DNA of 43,366 bases from assembly GCA_029779435.1 (NCBI GenBank), contig JAKPAM010000270.1:1-43366 (forward strand), in the 5' to 3' direction. This document shows positions 1-9,623 of the stretch, in pieces. The DNA comes from Pseudomonadota bacterium (lineage in GTDB: Bacteria > Pseudomonadota > Gammaproteobacteria > Burkholderiales > Burkholderiaceae_E). The first letter of the stretch is position 1. Each line of letters begins with the position of its first letter. The translations under genes were made by a program, and so were the position numbers. Below the pieces are notes generated by a model. That model saw only the letters and a program-made list of their open reading frames with translations. It was not told the origin of the DNA and searched no databases.

Positions 1-520
1 GCACGCGATCGCCATGCATCGCCTTCTGCATCTCGCGCGGCGCGATGAACAGGTCCGCTCCACCCTCGTCCGGGATCAGGAAACCATAACCGTCGCGATG
101 CCCCTGGATGCGGCCGGCGATCAGGTCGAGCTTGCTGGCGATCAGCAGCACGCCCTTGCGATTGGGCATCAACTGGCCATCGCGCTCCATCGCCTTCAGG
201 CGACGGTTCAGGATCGGAAAGTGCTGCGGCGTGACGCCCAACTGGGTCGACAGCTCGACCGGCGTGAGCGGGGCGCCCGCCTGACGCAGGCACTCGAGGA
301 TCTCGTCACGCGACGGGGGCGACCAATCGGTGGCCCGATCGGTCGCCCGATCGTCGGGAGCCTCGCCGTGGGGAACGCTCTTGGGCATGCGCGTGAGTAT
401 GTTGGAAGAAGCGTTGGAAGACGCGTTGGAAGACGCTTCGGCCGGCGCGCCGGCAGGCGTGCCCGAGGGCGTCGAGGTCGGAGGGTGGGCTCGCGGCCCG
501 GAGTTTTTTTTGTCGTTCAC
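1..520 (-). CDS. rnr: Ribonuclease R, N-terminal part (cut by left edge)
   Basis: RNase R is a processive 3'-5' exoribonuclease that degrades structured RNA. About 173 N-terminal residues are visible. They hold a winged-helix RNA-binding segment (SPPSRDEILECLRQAG onward, with QHFPILNRRLKAM) followed by the start of the first cold-shock OB domain (GRIQGHRDGYGFLIPDE, then DLFIAPREMQKAMHGDRV), as in the RNase R/VacB family. The frame is open upstream of the ATG at 388 back to a GTG at 520, with a TAG just above. The extra 44 residues (VNDKKNSG..., with three ASSN repeats) look disordered. I take the GTG because an AGAAG stretch lies upstream, but the ATG at 388 is possible. The gene diverges from the tRNA-Leu gene. 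The catalytic RNB domain lies outside the window. Confidence 0.9.
   Translation of the reverse strand, partial: MNDKKNSGPRAHPPTSTPSGTPAGAPAEASSNASSNASSNILTRMPKSVPHGEAPDDRATDRATDWSPPSRDEILECLRQAGAPLTPVELSTQLGVTPQHFPILNRRLKAMERDGQLMPNRKGVLLIASKLDLIAGRIQGHRDGYGFLIPDEGGADLFIAPREMQKAMHGDRV
402..437. repeat. Three 12-bp tandem repeats inside the rnr N-terminus
   Basis: Three consecutive copies of TTGGAAGA[A/C]GC[G/T] differ at only one or two bases. On the minus strand they encode ASSN three times in the N-terminal extension of RNase R. The unit is a multiple of three, so gain or loss of a copy would keep the frame. Confidence 0.75.
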
Positions 521-542
521 TCGTGTTTTCTTCTACAGCCGT

Positions 543-570
543 TTGACAAAGCTAGTTTATTGATTAAAAT
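543..570 (+). promoter_or_regulatory. Sigma-70 promoter of tRNA-Leu
   Basis: A perfect -35 hexamer TTGACA (543-548) is followed after 16 bp by TAAAAT (565-570), five of six matches to the -10 consensus. A GC-rich discriminator (GCGCAGCC) follows, as is common in stringently controlled stable-RNA promoters. Transcription should start near 577, about 60 bp before the tRNA. Confidence 0.8.
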
Positions 571-638
571 GCGCAGCCTCGACTGATGAACAACGCTTCG
601 GCGCAAACGCCACGGTAAGTTCAGCAGTCGGTGCCCGG

Positions 639-725
639 GCCCAGATGGCGGAATTGGTAGACGCACTAGGTTCAGGTCCTAGCGGTGGCAACACTGTGGA
701 GGTTCGAGTCCTCTTCTGGGCACCA
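639..725 (+). tRNA. tRNA-Leu (anticodon CAG)
   Basis: The acceptor stem GCCCAGA (639-645) pairs with TCTGGGC (715-721), and an encoded ACCA follows. The anticodon stem CTAGG/CCTAG (666-670 and 678-682) encloses the loop TTCAGGT, giving anticodon CAG at 673-675, which reads the CUG codon. A long variable arm (class II tRNA) and the T-loop GGTTCGAGTCC are present. At 87 nt it has the usual size for tRNA-Leu. It forms its own transcription unit with a promoter at 543-570 and a terminator at 735-772. Confidence 0.97.
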
Positions 726-734
726 AGATTTGCA

Positions 735-772
735 AACCGCAGCACGCTCACAAGGCGGCTGCGGTTTTTTAT
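735..772 (+). terminator. Intrinsic terminator after tRNA-Leu
   Basis: A perfect 9-bp stem, AACCGCAGC (735-743) with GCTGCGGTT (758-766), runs into a T tract (765-770, then ATT). It lies ten bases after the tRNA 3' end. The next 180 bp up to the MFS gene show no clear signal. Confidence 0.9.
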
Positions 773-949
773 TGCCTGCAACCGGCAGGCCCCACCCGCC
801 CGAGCGCAGGTCCGTGCGGGCATCTGCCATGCCGCGGCGATTCTACCGCACGCCGTTTTACGAACCGCCGACGCCGTGACGGTGCCGTATCGCCCGCCGT
901 GCCCGTCTTTCCGCGCCACGCCTGCGTCCCGCCCAGCCAGCGATCGCCG

Positions 950-2224
950 ATGAGATCGATCGATACCGTCTTTCCCGCCCTGTCCGAACCCAGCGTGCGC
1001 CGCTACTTGACCGGCCAGGTCGTATCGGTGCTCGGCGCGTGGACGCAGTCGATCACGCTGAACCTGCTGCTCTGGCAGATGACCCGCGATGCCTCGCTGC
1101 TCGGCGCATTGAACTTCCTGCTGTACGGGCCGGTGCTGGTGCTGGGCCCGTTCGTCGGCTCGCGGATCGGTCCTCGCAACGCCCGGCGCTCGGTGCTGGT
1201 CGTGCTGATCGGATCGATCGCGATCGCGCTGGCGCTGCTCGCGCTGCTGGCCTTCGATCGGCTGACGCCCGCCGTACTGCTGGCCGCCGCAGGCGGGCTG
1301 GGCGTCCTGACGGCCATGGAAATGCCGGGACGGCAGGTGCTGCTGACGTCGAGCCTGACCGACCGCCAGTTGCTGAACAGCGCGGTGGCGATGAACGCAA
1401 TGGCCTACAACGTCGGCCGGATGACGGGCCCGGCGATCGCCGCGCTGGTATTCGCCCGCGTCGGACCCGCCGGCGGCTTCCTGTGCAGCGCCTTCGCGCT
1501 GTCTTTCATGGCCTGGTGCGTGCGCGGCATCCATCCGCGCCAGGAACTGGCCGGCAAATCGGCCGGCGGTATCCGCGCCGCCTTCGCGTTCGCACGCACG
1601 CAGGCCTTCGCGCGGCTGTACCTGCCGGTGCTGGTGGGCCTGGCGATCTTCGCCGGCTCGTACCAGACGCTGATTCCGGTGCTGGCCGATCACGAATTCC
1701 ATCAGGTGTCGCAATACACGGGCCTGTTCTTCTCGTGCGCCGGCGGCGGCTCGCTGTGCGCGGCGGTGCTGCTTTCGTCGCGGGCGGCCGCCCGGCTGGT
1801 GGCGCGAGCGTTGCGATGGGCACCGCTGGTCTGCGGTGCCGCGCTGGGCGGGGTCGCACTGGCCACGCATCCGGTACCCGCCGGCATCGGCTTCTGGCTG
1901 CTGGGCCTGTCGCTGACGTTCACTGCGACGTCGATCAACGTCGGCCTGCAATCGCGCAGCCCAGACGAGCTGCGCGGCGGCATCATCGGCCTGTATGGCA
2001 CGGCATTCGTCGGCATGGTGCCGATCGGGCATCTGATCGCCGGCAGCCTGTCCGAGCGCCTGGGCGTGCGGCAGACATTCGGCCTGAACGCGATGCTGCT
2101 GAGCACGTGGATCGGCTGGCTGCTGTGGCGGCAGTCCCGATCGGCGCGGCGATCGGCAGGGGAATCGGAGCAAGAAGCGACAGAAGAGGCGAAGGGAAGA
2201 ACGGAGCGACGGATGGGGCGATAA
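950..2224 (+). CDS. MFS exporter, EntS/MFS_3-like
   Basis: This is a 424-residue inner-membrane major facilitator with about twelve hydrophobic segments. Family signs are the N-terminal YLTGQVVSVLGAWTQSITLN, the loop motif EMPGRQVLLTSSL around residue 125, and LLNSAVAMNAMAYNVGRMTGP in the middle of the N-half. These are typical of the MFS_3 group that includes the enterobactin exporter EntS and other efflux carriers. The substrate cannot be read from the sequence. A GTG at 899 would add 17 residues; I prefer the ATG at 950 because the upstream part lacks membrane-protein character. It stands alone between the tRNA terminator and the convergent phosphoribosyltransferase gene. The last 25 residues form a charged, Glu/Arg-rich tail. 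Confidence 0.85.
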   Translation: MRSIDTVFPALSEPSVRRYLTGQVVSVLGAWTQSITLNLLLWQMTRDASLLGALNFLLYGPVLVLGPFVGSRIGPRNARRSVLVVLIGSIAIALALLALLAFDRLTPAVLLAAAGGLGVLTAMEMPGRQVLLTSSLTDRQLLNSAVAMNAMAYNVGRMTGPAIAALVFARVGPAGGFLCSAFALSFMAWCVRGIHPRQELAGKSAGGIRAAFAFARTQAFARLYLPVLVGLAIFAGSYQTLIPVLADHEFHQVSQYTGLFFSCAGGGSLCAAVLLSSRAAARLVARALRWAPLVCGAALGGVALATHPVPAGIGFWLLGLSLTFTATSINVGLQSRSPDELRGGIIGLYGTAFVGMVPIGHLIAGSLSERLGVRQTFGLNAMLLSTWIGWLLWRQSRSARRSAGESEQEATEEAKGRTERRMGR

Positions 2225-2247
2225 GCGGGGCAATAAGCGGCGCAATG

Positions 2248-2763
2248 TCAGCGAGCCACGCCCCAGCGTTTCTTCAGATCGCTGGGCCGCATGTGATCGT
2301 ATTCCTCGAACGGCTGATGGATCCACGGATTGGTCGGCAGCGATTCGATCGCGTAGTCGGGCTCGGCCACCGACGCGCCCTTGCGCCAGATGACCGCCGA
2401 TCGCATCTCCTGCAGTTGCGGATAGCGGTCGCGCAGCGCCGGCAGCACCTCGACGAGCGTCGCGCCGGAATCGACCAGGTCGTCGACCAGCAGCCAGCGC
2501 GGACCCGGCAGCGGCTGCGCGCTGGCGATCGCGTCGCCGATCAGCAGCCTGCTTTGCAGGGTCCCCGCCTGCTCTCGATACGAGCTCGCGAACAGCACGC
2601 CGAGCGGCTTGTCGAACAGCCGCGACAGGACGTCTCCGACCCGCAGGCCGCCCCGAGCCAGGCAGACGATCGCGTCGAACTCCCAGCCCGAGTCGTAGAC
2701 CTTGATCGCCAGCTTCTCGATCAGGCGGTTGTACTCATCCCAGGAGACGTACAGGTCCTTCAC
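2248..2763 (-). CDS. Purine phosphoribosyltransferase (type I PRTase)
   Basis: This 171-residue protein belongs to the type I phosphoribosyltransferases, which join a purine base to PRPP. The PRPP-binding loop is visible as WLLVDDLVDSGATL at residues 90-103, with two acidic residues followed by the S-G-A-T phosphate loop. FDAIVCLARGGLRVGDVLSR (residues 29-48) is the usual substrate-side segment of xanthine/hypoxanthine/guanine enzymes of the COG2236 type. The start is GTG: a GAGG Shine-Dalgarno overlaps the purA stop (TGAGGACCCGTG), so translation is probably coupled to purA. That pairing fits purine salvage beside de novo AMP synthesis. The exact base used is not decided by sequence. Confidence 0.85.
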   Translation of the reverse strand: MKDLYVSWDEYNRLIEKLAIKVYDSGWEFDAIVCLARGGLRVGDVLSRLFDKPLGVLFASSYREQAGTLQSRLLIGDAIASAQPLPGPRWLLVDDLVDSGATLVEVLPALRDRYPQLQEMRSAVIWRKGASVAEPDYAIESLPTNPWIHQPFEEYDHMRPSDLKKRWGVAR

Positions 2764-2769
2764 GGGTCC

Positions 2770-4077
<1,308 letters not shown>

Positions 4078-4152
4078 TCAAGACATCATGCGTTTGGAGG
4101 CCGGCGATGGCGGCGCCCTGCCCGGCCGCCCGATGGGCCGCCGGAAAGCGCC

Positions 4153-5325
4153 TCAGGCCAGCGAGCGGATATCCCATCCCTGAGGCTGCGCGACCAGTTC
4201 GCGATCGAACACGAATTCCTGCTGCTCGGACTCGTGCCCCGGCAGCGACTGGATGACGATCTGCCCTTCTGCACGCAAGGCCGCGATGCGGGCCAGCAGT
4301 TGCGGATCGTCTGACCAGGGCGCGCGGATCGCTCGCGCCGGCTCGGCCGGCGCCTGCAGCGCGGCCAGCTCGCGCAGTTCCAGCGAGAACCCCGTGGCGG
4401 GCCGCGCCCGTCCGAATACCTCGCCGACATTGTCGTAGCGTCCGCCGCGCGCGACCGCGTTGGGCAGGCTCGGGACATACGCGGCGAACGTGATGCCGCC
4501 GTGATACCGATAGCCTCGCAGATCCGCCAGGTCGACCGACAGCTCGAGCCCCTGCAAACGCTGCAACTGCGGGGATTCGACCAGACGCCGCAATTCGTCC
4601 AGCGCCTTGCCGATACCGGCCAGCGGCGGCAGCGTCGCGCGTGCCTGCGCGATCACCGACGACGCGCCCGTCGCAGGCCCGTAGAGGCGGGTCAGCGCCA
4701 GCAGCGCCTCGCCGACCTGGCTGCCACGGCCGTCGAGCAGCTCGCGCAGCCCAGGCACATCCTTGGACTGCAACAATGTGTAGACCTGCTCGGCATCGAG
4801 GCTGCGATCCTGCTCGAGCAACGCGGGCACGATGCCCATGTGGCACAGGTCGACCCGTACGCGATCGATGCCGGCCAACTGGATCGACCGGACCATCAGG
4901 TCGAGGATCTCGACGTCCGCCTCGACGCCCGGGTGGCCGTAGATCTCGGCACCGACATGGATGGGCTCGCGCGACGCGAATGCGCCCGCCGGCCGGGCAT
5001 GCAGTACCGACCCCGCATAGCACAGGCGAGCGACGCCGACGCGGCCGAGCAGATGCGCATCGATGCGCGCGACCTGGGGCGTGATGTCGGCCCGTAAGCC
5101 CATCGTGCGCCCCGACAATTGATCGACCAGTTTGAAGGTCCGCAGCCCCAGTTCGGTTCCCGCGCCGGTCAACAGCGATTCCAGATGCTCGATCATCGGC
5201 GGCATGACCAGTTCGTATCCGTATGAACGATACTGATCGAGCAGCAATCGGCGTAATTCCTCGACACATCGAGCCTCGGAAGGCAGGACATCGGAAATGC
5301 TCTCGGGCAACAGCCAGCGGGGCAT
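4153..5325 (-). CDS. hisZ: ATP phosphoribosyltransferase regulatory subunit
   Basis: HisZ is a catalytically inactive paralogue of histidyl-tRNA synthetase that partners with short-form HisG in the first step of histidine synthesis. The 390-residue protein begins [18 protein letters not shown] and shows the class II synthetase-like core: motif 2-like [31 protein letters not shown], and the late [22 protein letters not shown], which corresponds to the HisB region. The C-terminal anticodon-binding domain of true HisS is missing, as expected. The start is ATG with an AGG about ten bases upstream. Its presence predicts a short HisG elsewhere. The paralogue hisS lies 7.6 kb away in this window. 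Confidence 0.95.
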   Translation of the reverse strand: MPRWLLPESISDVLPSEARCVEELRRLLLDQYRSYGYELVMPPMIEHLESLLTGAGTELGLRTFKLVDQLSGRTMGLRADITPQVARIDAHLLGRVGVARLCYAGSVLHARPAGAFASREPIHVGAEIYGHPGVEADVEILDLMVRSIQLAGIDRVRVDLCHMGIVPALLEQDRSLDAEQVYTLLQSKDVPGLRELLDGRGSQVGEALLALTRLYGPATGASSVIAQARATLPPLAGIGKALDELRRLVESPQLQRLQGLELSVDLADLRGYRYHGGITFAAYVPSLPNAVARGGRYDNVGEVFGRARPATGFSLELRELAALQAPAEPARAIRAPWSDDPQLLARIAALRAEGQIVIQSLPGHESEQQEFVFDRELVAQPQGWDIRSLA

Positions 5326-5505
5326 GCAAAAACCTGAATCGAATGGGGGATGGCGCGTCCGACACGCGGATCGGCCGGCGAGAAAGCAACCCGTTATTGT
5401 CCGTCAAATGAGCGGCGAAGTCATCCCGCGCCGCCGGCGCCGCGTCCGCCGCCATCGCCGCGGCGTCCCGCTCACCGGCCTGGCGAAAGCCGCGGTCGAC
5501 CGCAG

Positions 5506-5685
5506 CTACCAGAACAGCAGGAATAGACCGAGCGACAGCGCGATCAAGCCCATGAAGCGGATCTGGCCGTCCTTGAGCATCGCCACGCGCGCCATCGTCT
5601 GGCGCCAGGCGCCGGGTGCGATGAAAGGCAGCAAGCCTTCGATGATGAACACCAGCCCCAGGGCCAGCAACCAGCTTCGGTCCAT
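5506..5685 (-). CDS. DUF2065 small membrane protein
   Basis: This 59-residue protein begins MDRSWLLALGLVFIIEGLLP, continues with FIAPGAWRQT and a KDGQIRFMG turn, and ends LGLFLLFW. It has two hydrophobic helices (about 4-23 and 43-59) around a short amphipathic loop, the pattern of DUF2065 (YjeT-like) proteins. Its place between hflC and hisZ is the conserved one in Burkholderiales and supports the call. A GGA lies about seven bases before the ATG. Function is unknown; a link to the HflKC membrane complex is only suggested by position. The 180-bp gap to hisZ contains no clear feature. Confidence 0.88.
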   Translation of the reverse strand: MDRSWLLALGLVFIIEGLLPFIAPGAWRQTMARVAMLKDGQIRFMGLIALSLGLFLLFW

Positions 5686-5753
5686 CGACGTTCCGTCTCG
5701 TCAGTCGCTTGTCACGGCCTGGAGCATGCGCGTCCGGCGACACGCATTCGGCG

Positions 5754-5793
5754 GCGCATCAGGCACGGCATACGCGTATCAAGCACGGCACAC
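5754..5793. repeat. Two-copy 20-bp tandem repeat between hflC and DUF2065
   Basis: Two adjacent 20-bp units, GCGCATCAGGCACGGCATAC and GCGTATCAAGCACGGCACAC, differ at three positions, all transitions. They lie in the 206-bp gap between hflC and the DUF2065 gene. No function is evident. Confidence 0.6.
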
Positions 5794-5859
5794 GTGGCGG
5801 CATGCGGCCCGCCGCGCATGTTCGTCGCCGCCCGCATCGATCGCCGCTCATGTGCGCGG

Positions 5860-5891
5860 CCAGCCGCGCGTGGCGAACGGCGCGCGGCTGG
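5860..5891 (-). terminator. Strong hairpin directly after the hflC stop
   Basis: CCAGCCGCGCG (5860-5870) and CGCGCGGCTGG (5881-5891) form a perfect 11-bp stem with a 10-base loop that begins at the base after the hflC TAG. There is no T tract on the minus strand, so it may be an RNA 3'-end stabiliser or a weak terminator of the hfq-hflX-hflK-hflC operon. Confidence 0.5.
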
Positions 5892-6797
5892 CTAGCGGCG
5901 CGCGCCCGGCGCGATCGCCGCCGATCCCCCCGTGCCGGCACCGCGGAGGAACTTGAAGAAATCGGCCGACGGATCGACGACCATCAAATCGCTGCGCTGC
6001 CGGAAACTGGCCCGATAGGCCTCCAGGCTGCGATAGAAGTCGGCGAAATCGGCATTCTGGCCATAGGCCTCGGCATAGACCGCCGACGCGGAGGCATCGC
6101 CCTCGCCCTTGATCTTCTGCGCATCCCGGTACGCCTCGGCCAGGATCACCTCGCGCTGGCGGTCGGCGTCGGCGCGCACCTTCTCGGACTCGGCCGTCCC
6201 GGTCGCGCGGCGCTCGTTGGCGACGCGCTTGCGCTCGGACTGCATCCGTTCGAACACGCGCTCCTGGACCTCGGGCGCGAAATCGACACGCTTCAACCGG
6301 ACGTCGATCACGTTGACGCCGATCTGACGCGCGTCCTCGTCGACCTTGGCGCGCACTGTATCGACGATCGTGTCGCGCTGGTTCGAGATCACGTCGGCGA
6401 CCGTGCGCTTGGCGATCTCGTTGTTCAGCGCATCGCGCAGGCTGCGCGAGATCCTGTCCGCCGCCATCACCTCACTGCCATTGACCGAACGCACGTAGTT
6501 GCGCGGATCGGCGATCCGCCATTTGACGAAGGTATCGATCTGGATGTTGAGCTTCTCGGACGTGATGAAGCGATCGATATCGGAGTTGTCGATCGTCAGG
6601 ATCCGGTTATCGAAATACTGTACGTTCTGGAAAGGCGGCGGCATCTTGAAGTAGATGCCGGGCTTGTCGATGACCTGCCGGATCTCGCCCAGCGCATAGA
6701 CGACCGCGTATTGCCGCTGGTCGACGATGAACAGGCACGACGACGCCGCGGCGAACAGGATCACCAGGGCGAGCAGGATCGGAATGATTCTTTGCAT
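5892..6797 (-). CDS. hflC: HflC, SPFH protein of the HflKC complex
   Basis: HflC forms a large inner-membrane cage with HflK that surrounds and restrains the protease FtsH. The 301-residue product has one N-terminal membrane segment (about residues 4-24, IIPILLALVILFAAASSCLF) followed by a band-7/SPFH domain (VDQRQYAVVYALGEI, then GVNVIDVRLKRVDFAPEVQERVFERMQ) and the long helical ERRATGTAESEKVRADAD region. The ATG at 6797 begins MQRIIPILL; an upstream in-frame start at 6848 would overlap hflK and is rejected. The hflK stop lies 13 bases upstream, and a run of G precedes the ATG, fitting one operon. The C-terminal 40 residues end in a Gly/Ala-rich tail. Confidence 0.95.
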   Translation of the reverse strand: MQRIIPILLALVILFAAASSCLFIVDQRQYAVVYALGEIRQVIDKPGIYFKMPPPFQNVQYFDNRILTIDNSDIDRFITSEKLNIQIDTFVKWRIADPRNYVRSVNGSEVMAADRISRSLRDALNNEIAKRTVADVISNQRDTIVDTVRAKVDEDARQIGVNVIDVRLKRVDFAPEVQERVFERMQSERKRVANERRATGTAESEKVRADADRQREVILAEAYRDAQKIKGEGDASASAVYAEAYGQNADFADFYRSLEAYRASFRQRSDLMVVDPSADFFKFLRGAGTGGSAAIAPGARR

Positions 6798-6810
6798 GTT
6801 GCCCCCGGGA

Positions 6811-8076
6811 TCAGCGCGAATCGCGGTCGCGGCTGCGCAGACCGTCACCCCGGTTGCGCAGGTCGGTTGCGTTGTCGGACGGCCGGTCCGCCGGCGTCGG
6901 CACCGGGGGTGCCGCGCTGGCCCGGGCCGTATCGGCCCCCGCCGCGCCCATCAGCTTGTCCAGCGGCAGGTACAGCAGGTTGCCGTTGCTCTGCGAATCC
7001 AGATAGACCTTGCTGGTATTGGAGAGGACCTGCTGCATCGTTTCGAGATACAGGCGCTGGCGCGTGACCTGCGGCGCCTTCGCGTATTCGGTCAACACCT
7101 GCTTGAAGCGGCTGGCATCCCCCTGCGCGGTCTCGACCACGCGGGCCTTGTAGGCCTCGGCCTCCTGCAGCACGCGCGCGGCCGTACCGCTGGCGCGCGG
7201 GATGACGTCGTTGGCGTAGGCACGCCCCTCGTTGATCAGCCGCTCGCGGTCCTGCGCCGCCTTGTTGGCGTCCTCGAACGCAGCCTGCACCTGCTCGGGC
7301 GGCTGCGCCTGCTGGATGCGCACGTCGACGACGACGACGCCGGACTTGTAGCGATCGAGGATCGCCTGCGTCAGCGTGCGCGCGTCCTTCGCGACGCTCT
7401 CCTTTTCTTCGTACAGCACCTGGTCGACCCCCTTGCGTCCGACGACCTCGCGCATCGCGGTCTCGGCCGACTGGCGCACGATCTCGTCCGGGACCGGCCC
7501 CGGATTGTTGTTGAACAGCCAGTCCCGCGCATTGGCGAGCCTGTACTGGACCGCGTACTGGATGTCGACGATGCTCTGGTCCTGGGTAAGGATCAGCGAC
7601 TCCTTGAGCACCTTGTTCTTGACGTTGCTGCGATAGCCGACCTCGATCTGCCGCAGGTTCTCGACGTTGACGAGCTCGTGCGTCTGGACCGGGTAAGGCA
7701 GGCGCCAGGTCAGGCCGGCGCGGTCGTTGACGTAGCGCAATTCACCGAACTGCAGGACGACGGCCGATTGCCCCTCCTGGACGATGTAGAAGCCGCTGGC
7801 CAGCCACATCAGCACCGCGATGACCGCGACGACGCCGAGGCCGGCGCCCGCTCCCTTGAACGAGGGGCCGTCGCCGCCCGAGGTCGGCGGACCCGATCCG
7901 CCATTGCGCCGGAAGATGCTGTTGAGCTTGCGATTGAAATCGCGCCACAACTCGTCCAGGTCCGGAGGTCCATCGCCACGGGACGGTGGCGGACGATCGT
8001 TGTTTCCGCCCGAATTCTGATTGCGACCCCAACCCGGATCGTTCAGAGAAAAAATAGGTCTACGCGTCTTCCACAT
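6811..8076 (-). CDS. hflK: HflK, SPFH partner of HflC
   Basis: HflK is the second subunit of the FtsH-modulating HflKC complex. Its 421 residues show a Gly/Pro-rich cytoplasmic N-terminus (SLNDPGWGRNQNSGG), the DLDELWRDFNRKLNSIF segment typical of HflK, one membrane helix near residues 79-97 (GLGVVAVIAVLMWLASGFYIV), and the SPFH core starting EGQSAVVLQFGELRYV. The C-terminus carries a disordered Pro/Asp/Arg tail. The ATG at 8076 overlaps the end of hflX by 17 bases and has no strong Shine-Dalgarno, so coupled translation is likely. A start inside the PIFSLNDP segment cannot be excluded. Confidence 0.95.
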   Translation of the reverse strand: MWKTRRPIFSLNDPGWGRNQNSGGNNDRPPPSRGDGPPDLDELWRDFNRKLNSIFRRNGGSGPPTSGGDGPSFKGAGAGLGVVAVIAVLMWLASGFYIVQEGQSAVVLQFGELRYVNDRAGLTWRLPYPVQTHELVNVENLRQIEVGYRSNVKNKVLKESLILTQDQSIVDIQYAVQYRLANARDWLFNNNPGPVPDEIVRQSAETAMREVVGRKGVDQVLYEEKESVAKDARTLTQAILDRYKSGVVVVDVRIQQAQPPEQVQAAFEDANKAAQDRERLINEGRAYANDVIPRASGTAARVLQEAEAYKARVVETAQGDASRFKQVLTEYAKAPQVTRQRLYLETMQQVLSNTSKVYLDSQSNGNLLYLPLDKLMGAAGADTARASAAPPVPTPADRPSDNATDLRNRGDGLRSRDRDSR

Positions 8077-9286
8077 GGGCAGTTGGGGGAGTCGTGTTAT
8101 CGGGAGCTAGAAGACGGGGCCTGCGTTCGGCCAACACACGCAGGAACGGCTGCAAACCCTCGCCCGTGGCCGCACTTAGCCAAACTCGATCGATGTTACC
8201 ACAGGGGTCTGCCTCGACTCCCGGGGCGCGGCCGGCCGCATCGATCTTGTTGTAGATCGTGATGATCGGAACATCGGCCGCGCCGATTTCCTTCAGCACC
8301 TGCTCGACCTGCGCGATCTGCTCGTCGCGATCGCCGGCCGAACTGTCGACGACGTGCAACAGCAGATCGGCGTCGGCCGTTTCATCGAGCGTGGCCTTGA
8401 ACGCTTCGATCAACGAGTGAGGCAGGTCGCGAACGAAGCCCACGGTGTCGGACAGCACGATCTCCTGCCCGTCGGGTAAGCGCACGCGCCGCGTCAGCGT
8501 GTCGAGCGTGGCGAACAACTGATCCGCCGCGTAGGTGCGCGCGCCGCTAAGGCGGTTGAACAACGTGGACTTACCCGCGTTCGTGTAGCCGACGAGCGAG
8601 ACTTTCAGGACGCTGGACCGCTCGCGCGCCCGGCGGCGGGTGCGGCGCTGCTTCTCGAGCTTGTCCAGGCGGGCACGCAGTTGCCTCGCCTTGGTGTCGA
8701 GCATCCGGCGATCCAGTTCGATCTGCTTCTCGCCCGGGCCGCCGCGAAGGCCGACCCCGCCGCGCTGGCGTTCGAGGTGGGTCCAGCCCCGCACCAGGCG
8801 CGAGACCTGATGCTCGATGCTGGCCAGCTCGACCTGCAGCTTGCCTTCGTGGCTGCGCGCGCGTTGGCCGAAGATCGCCAGGATCAACTCGGTGCGATCG
8901 TAGACCGGCTTGTTCCACGACCGGTTCAGATTGCGCTGCTGGACGGCGCTCAACGGGTTGTCGAAGATCACCAGGTCGATGCCCAGCGGATCGATCAGGC
9001 CGGCGATCTCGTCGGCCTTGCCGGCGCCGATATACAGCGCCGGATCCTGGCGGGCGCGGCGGCAGACGATCCGGTCGACGGGCTCGACGCCCGCCGAGCG
9101 CGCGAGCGAGTCGAGCTCGTCGAGCGTCGCCGGCGTGCGGCCTTCTCCATTGAGGCCGACACCGACGAGCAGCGCGCGCTGGGTGACCGCCGAGGCGTCG
9201 GCGGTCGAATGGGTTCGGCTCCGCCGCGAGGAGGGATCGGCAGGGCGGGAAGCGGGGAGATGCGGGGTGCGTTCAGGCGTACTCAG
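8060..9286 (-). CDS. hflX: GTPase HflX (apparent CTG start)
   Basis: HflX is a ribosome-binding GTPase that splits or rescues stalled 70S ribosomes. The frame encodes an N-terminal HflX domain ([50 protein letters not shown]), the Gly-rich linker [20 protein letters not shown], then the G domain with GYTNAGKST near 233, [11 protein letters not shown] and NKID. The first ATG/GTG/TTG in frame is the GTG at 8971, inside the conserved domain, which would remove about 105 residues. Reading upstream gives no standard start; a CTG at 9286 overlaps the hfq TGA (CTGA) and has GAGGA nine bases before it. I therefore use CTG, giving 408 residues, a normal length for the family. Confidence 0.9.
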   Translation of the reverse strand: MSTPERTPHLPASRPADPSSRRSRTHSTADASAVTQRALLVGVGLNGEGRTPATLDELDSLARSAGVEPVDRIVCRRARQDPALYIGAGKADEIAGLIDPLGIDLVIFDNPLSAVQQRNLNRSWNKPVYDRTELILAIFGQRARSHEGKLQVELASIEHQVSRLVRGWTHLERQRGGVGLRGGPGEKQIELDRRMLDTKARQLRARLDKLEKQRRTRRRARERSSVLKVSLVGYTNAGKSTLFNRLSGARTYAADQLFATLDTLTRRVRLPDGQEIVLSDTVGFVRDLPHSLIEAFKATLDETADADLLLHVVDSSAGDRDEQIAQVEQVLKEIGAADVPIITIYNKIDAAGRAPGVEADPCGNIDRVWLSAATGEGLQPFLRVLAERRPRLLAPDNTTPPTAHVEDA

Positions 9287-9519
9287 CTTTCGGGTTCCTC
9301 TTGCTGGAAGCTGACCGGGCGCGACGGGACGACCGTCGAAATCGCATGCTTGTAGACCATCTGCGTCACGGTATTACGCAACAGCACGACATATTGGTCG
9401 AAAGACTCGATCTGGCCTTGCAGCTTGATGCCGTTGACCAGATAGATCGAAACCGGCACGTGTTCTTTGCGGAGAAGGTTCAGGAAGGGGTCTTGTAACA
9501 ACTGCCCTTTATTGCTCAT
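9283..9519 (-). CDS. hfq: RNA chaperone Hfq
   Basis: Hfq is the hexameric Sm-like chaperone that pairs small RNAs with mRNAs. The 78-residue product begins [20 protein letters not shown] and contains the Sm1 motif ([21 protein letters not shown]) and the Sm2 motif ([10 protein letters not shown]). The conserved Gln8, Phe42-region and KHAIS residues of the proximal RNA site are present, and the C-terminal tail is short ([14 protein letters not shown]), as in many betaproteobacteria. A GGGAG lies five bases before the ATG. It is the first gene of the hfq-hflX-hflK-hflC operon and shares bases with the hflX start. Confidence 0.98.
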   Translation of the reverse strand: MSNKGQLLQDPFLNLLRKEHVPVSIYLVNGIKLQGQIESFDQYVVLLRNTVTQMVYKHAISTVVPSRPVSFQQEEPES

Positions 9520-9576
9520 GGCGGCTCCCAATCGAGTGGTCTTTGTTTTATGGGTGAATGAATTGGAATTTAACCG

Positions 9577-9594
9577 AAAAAGGCGATGCTCGCC
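9577..9594 (-). terminator. Possible intrinsic terminator between der and hfq
   Basis: On the minus strand GGCGA-GCA-TCGCC is followed at once by five T, 30 bases after the der stop codon. The stem is only 5 bp, so the call is moderate. The 57 bases between it and hfq are AT-rich and would hold an hfq promoter, but no good -35/-10 pair stands out. Confidence 0.5.
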
Positions 9595-9623
9595 CGATCG
9601 GTCCGTCGGCCGGCGGCCGGTGA

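Noticed and set aside
8060..8971. hflX starting at the GTG at 8971
   Set aside because: This would remove about 105 residues of the conserved N-terminal HflX domain, which continues in frame upstream.
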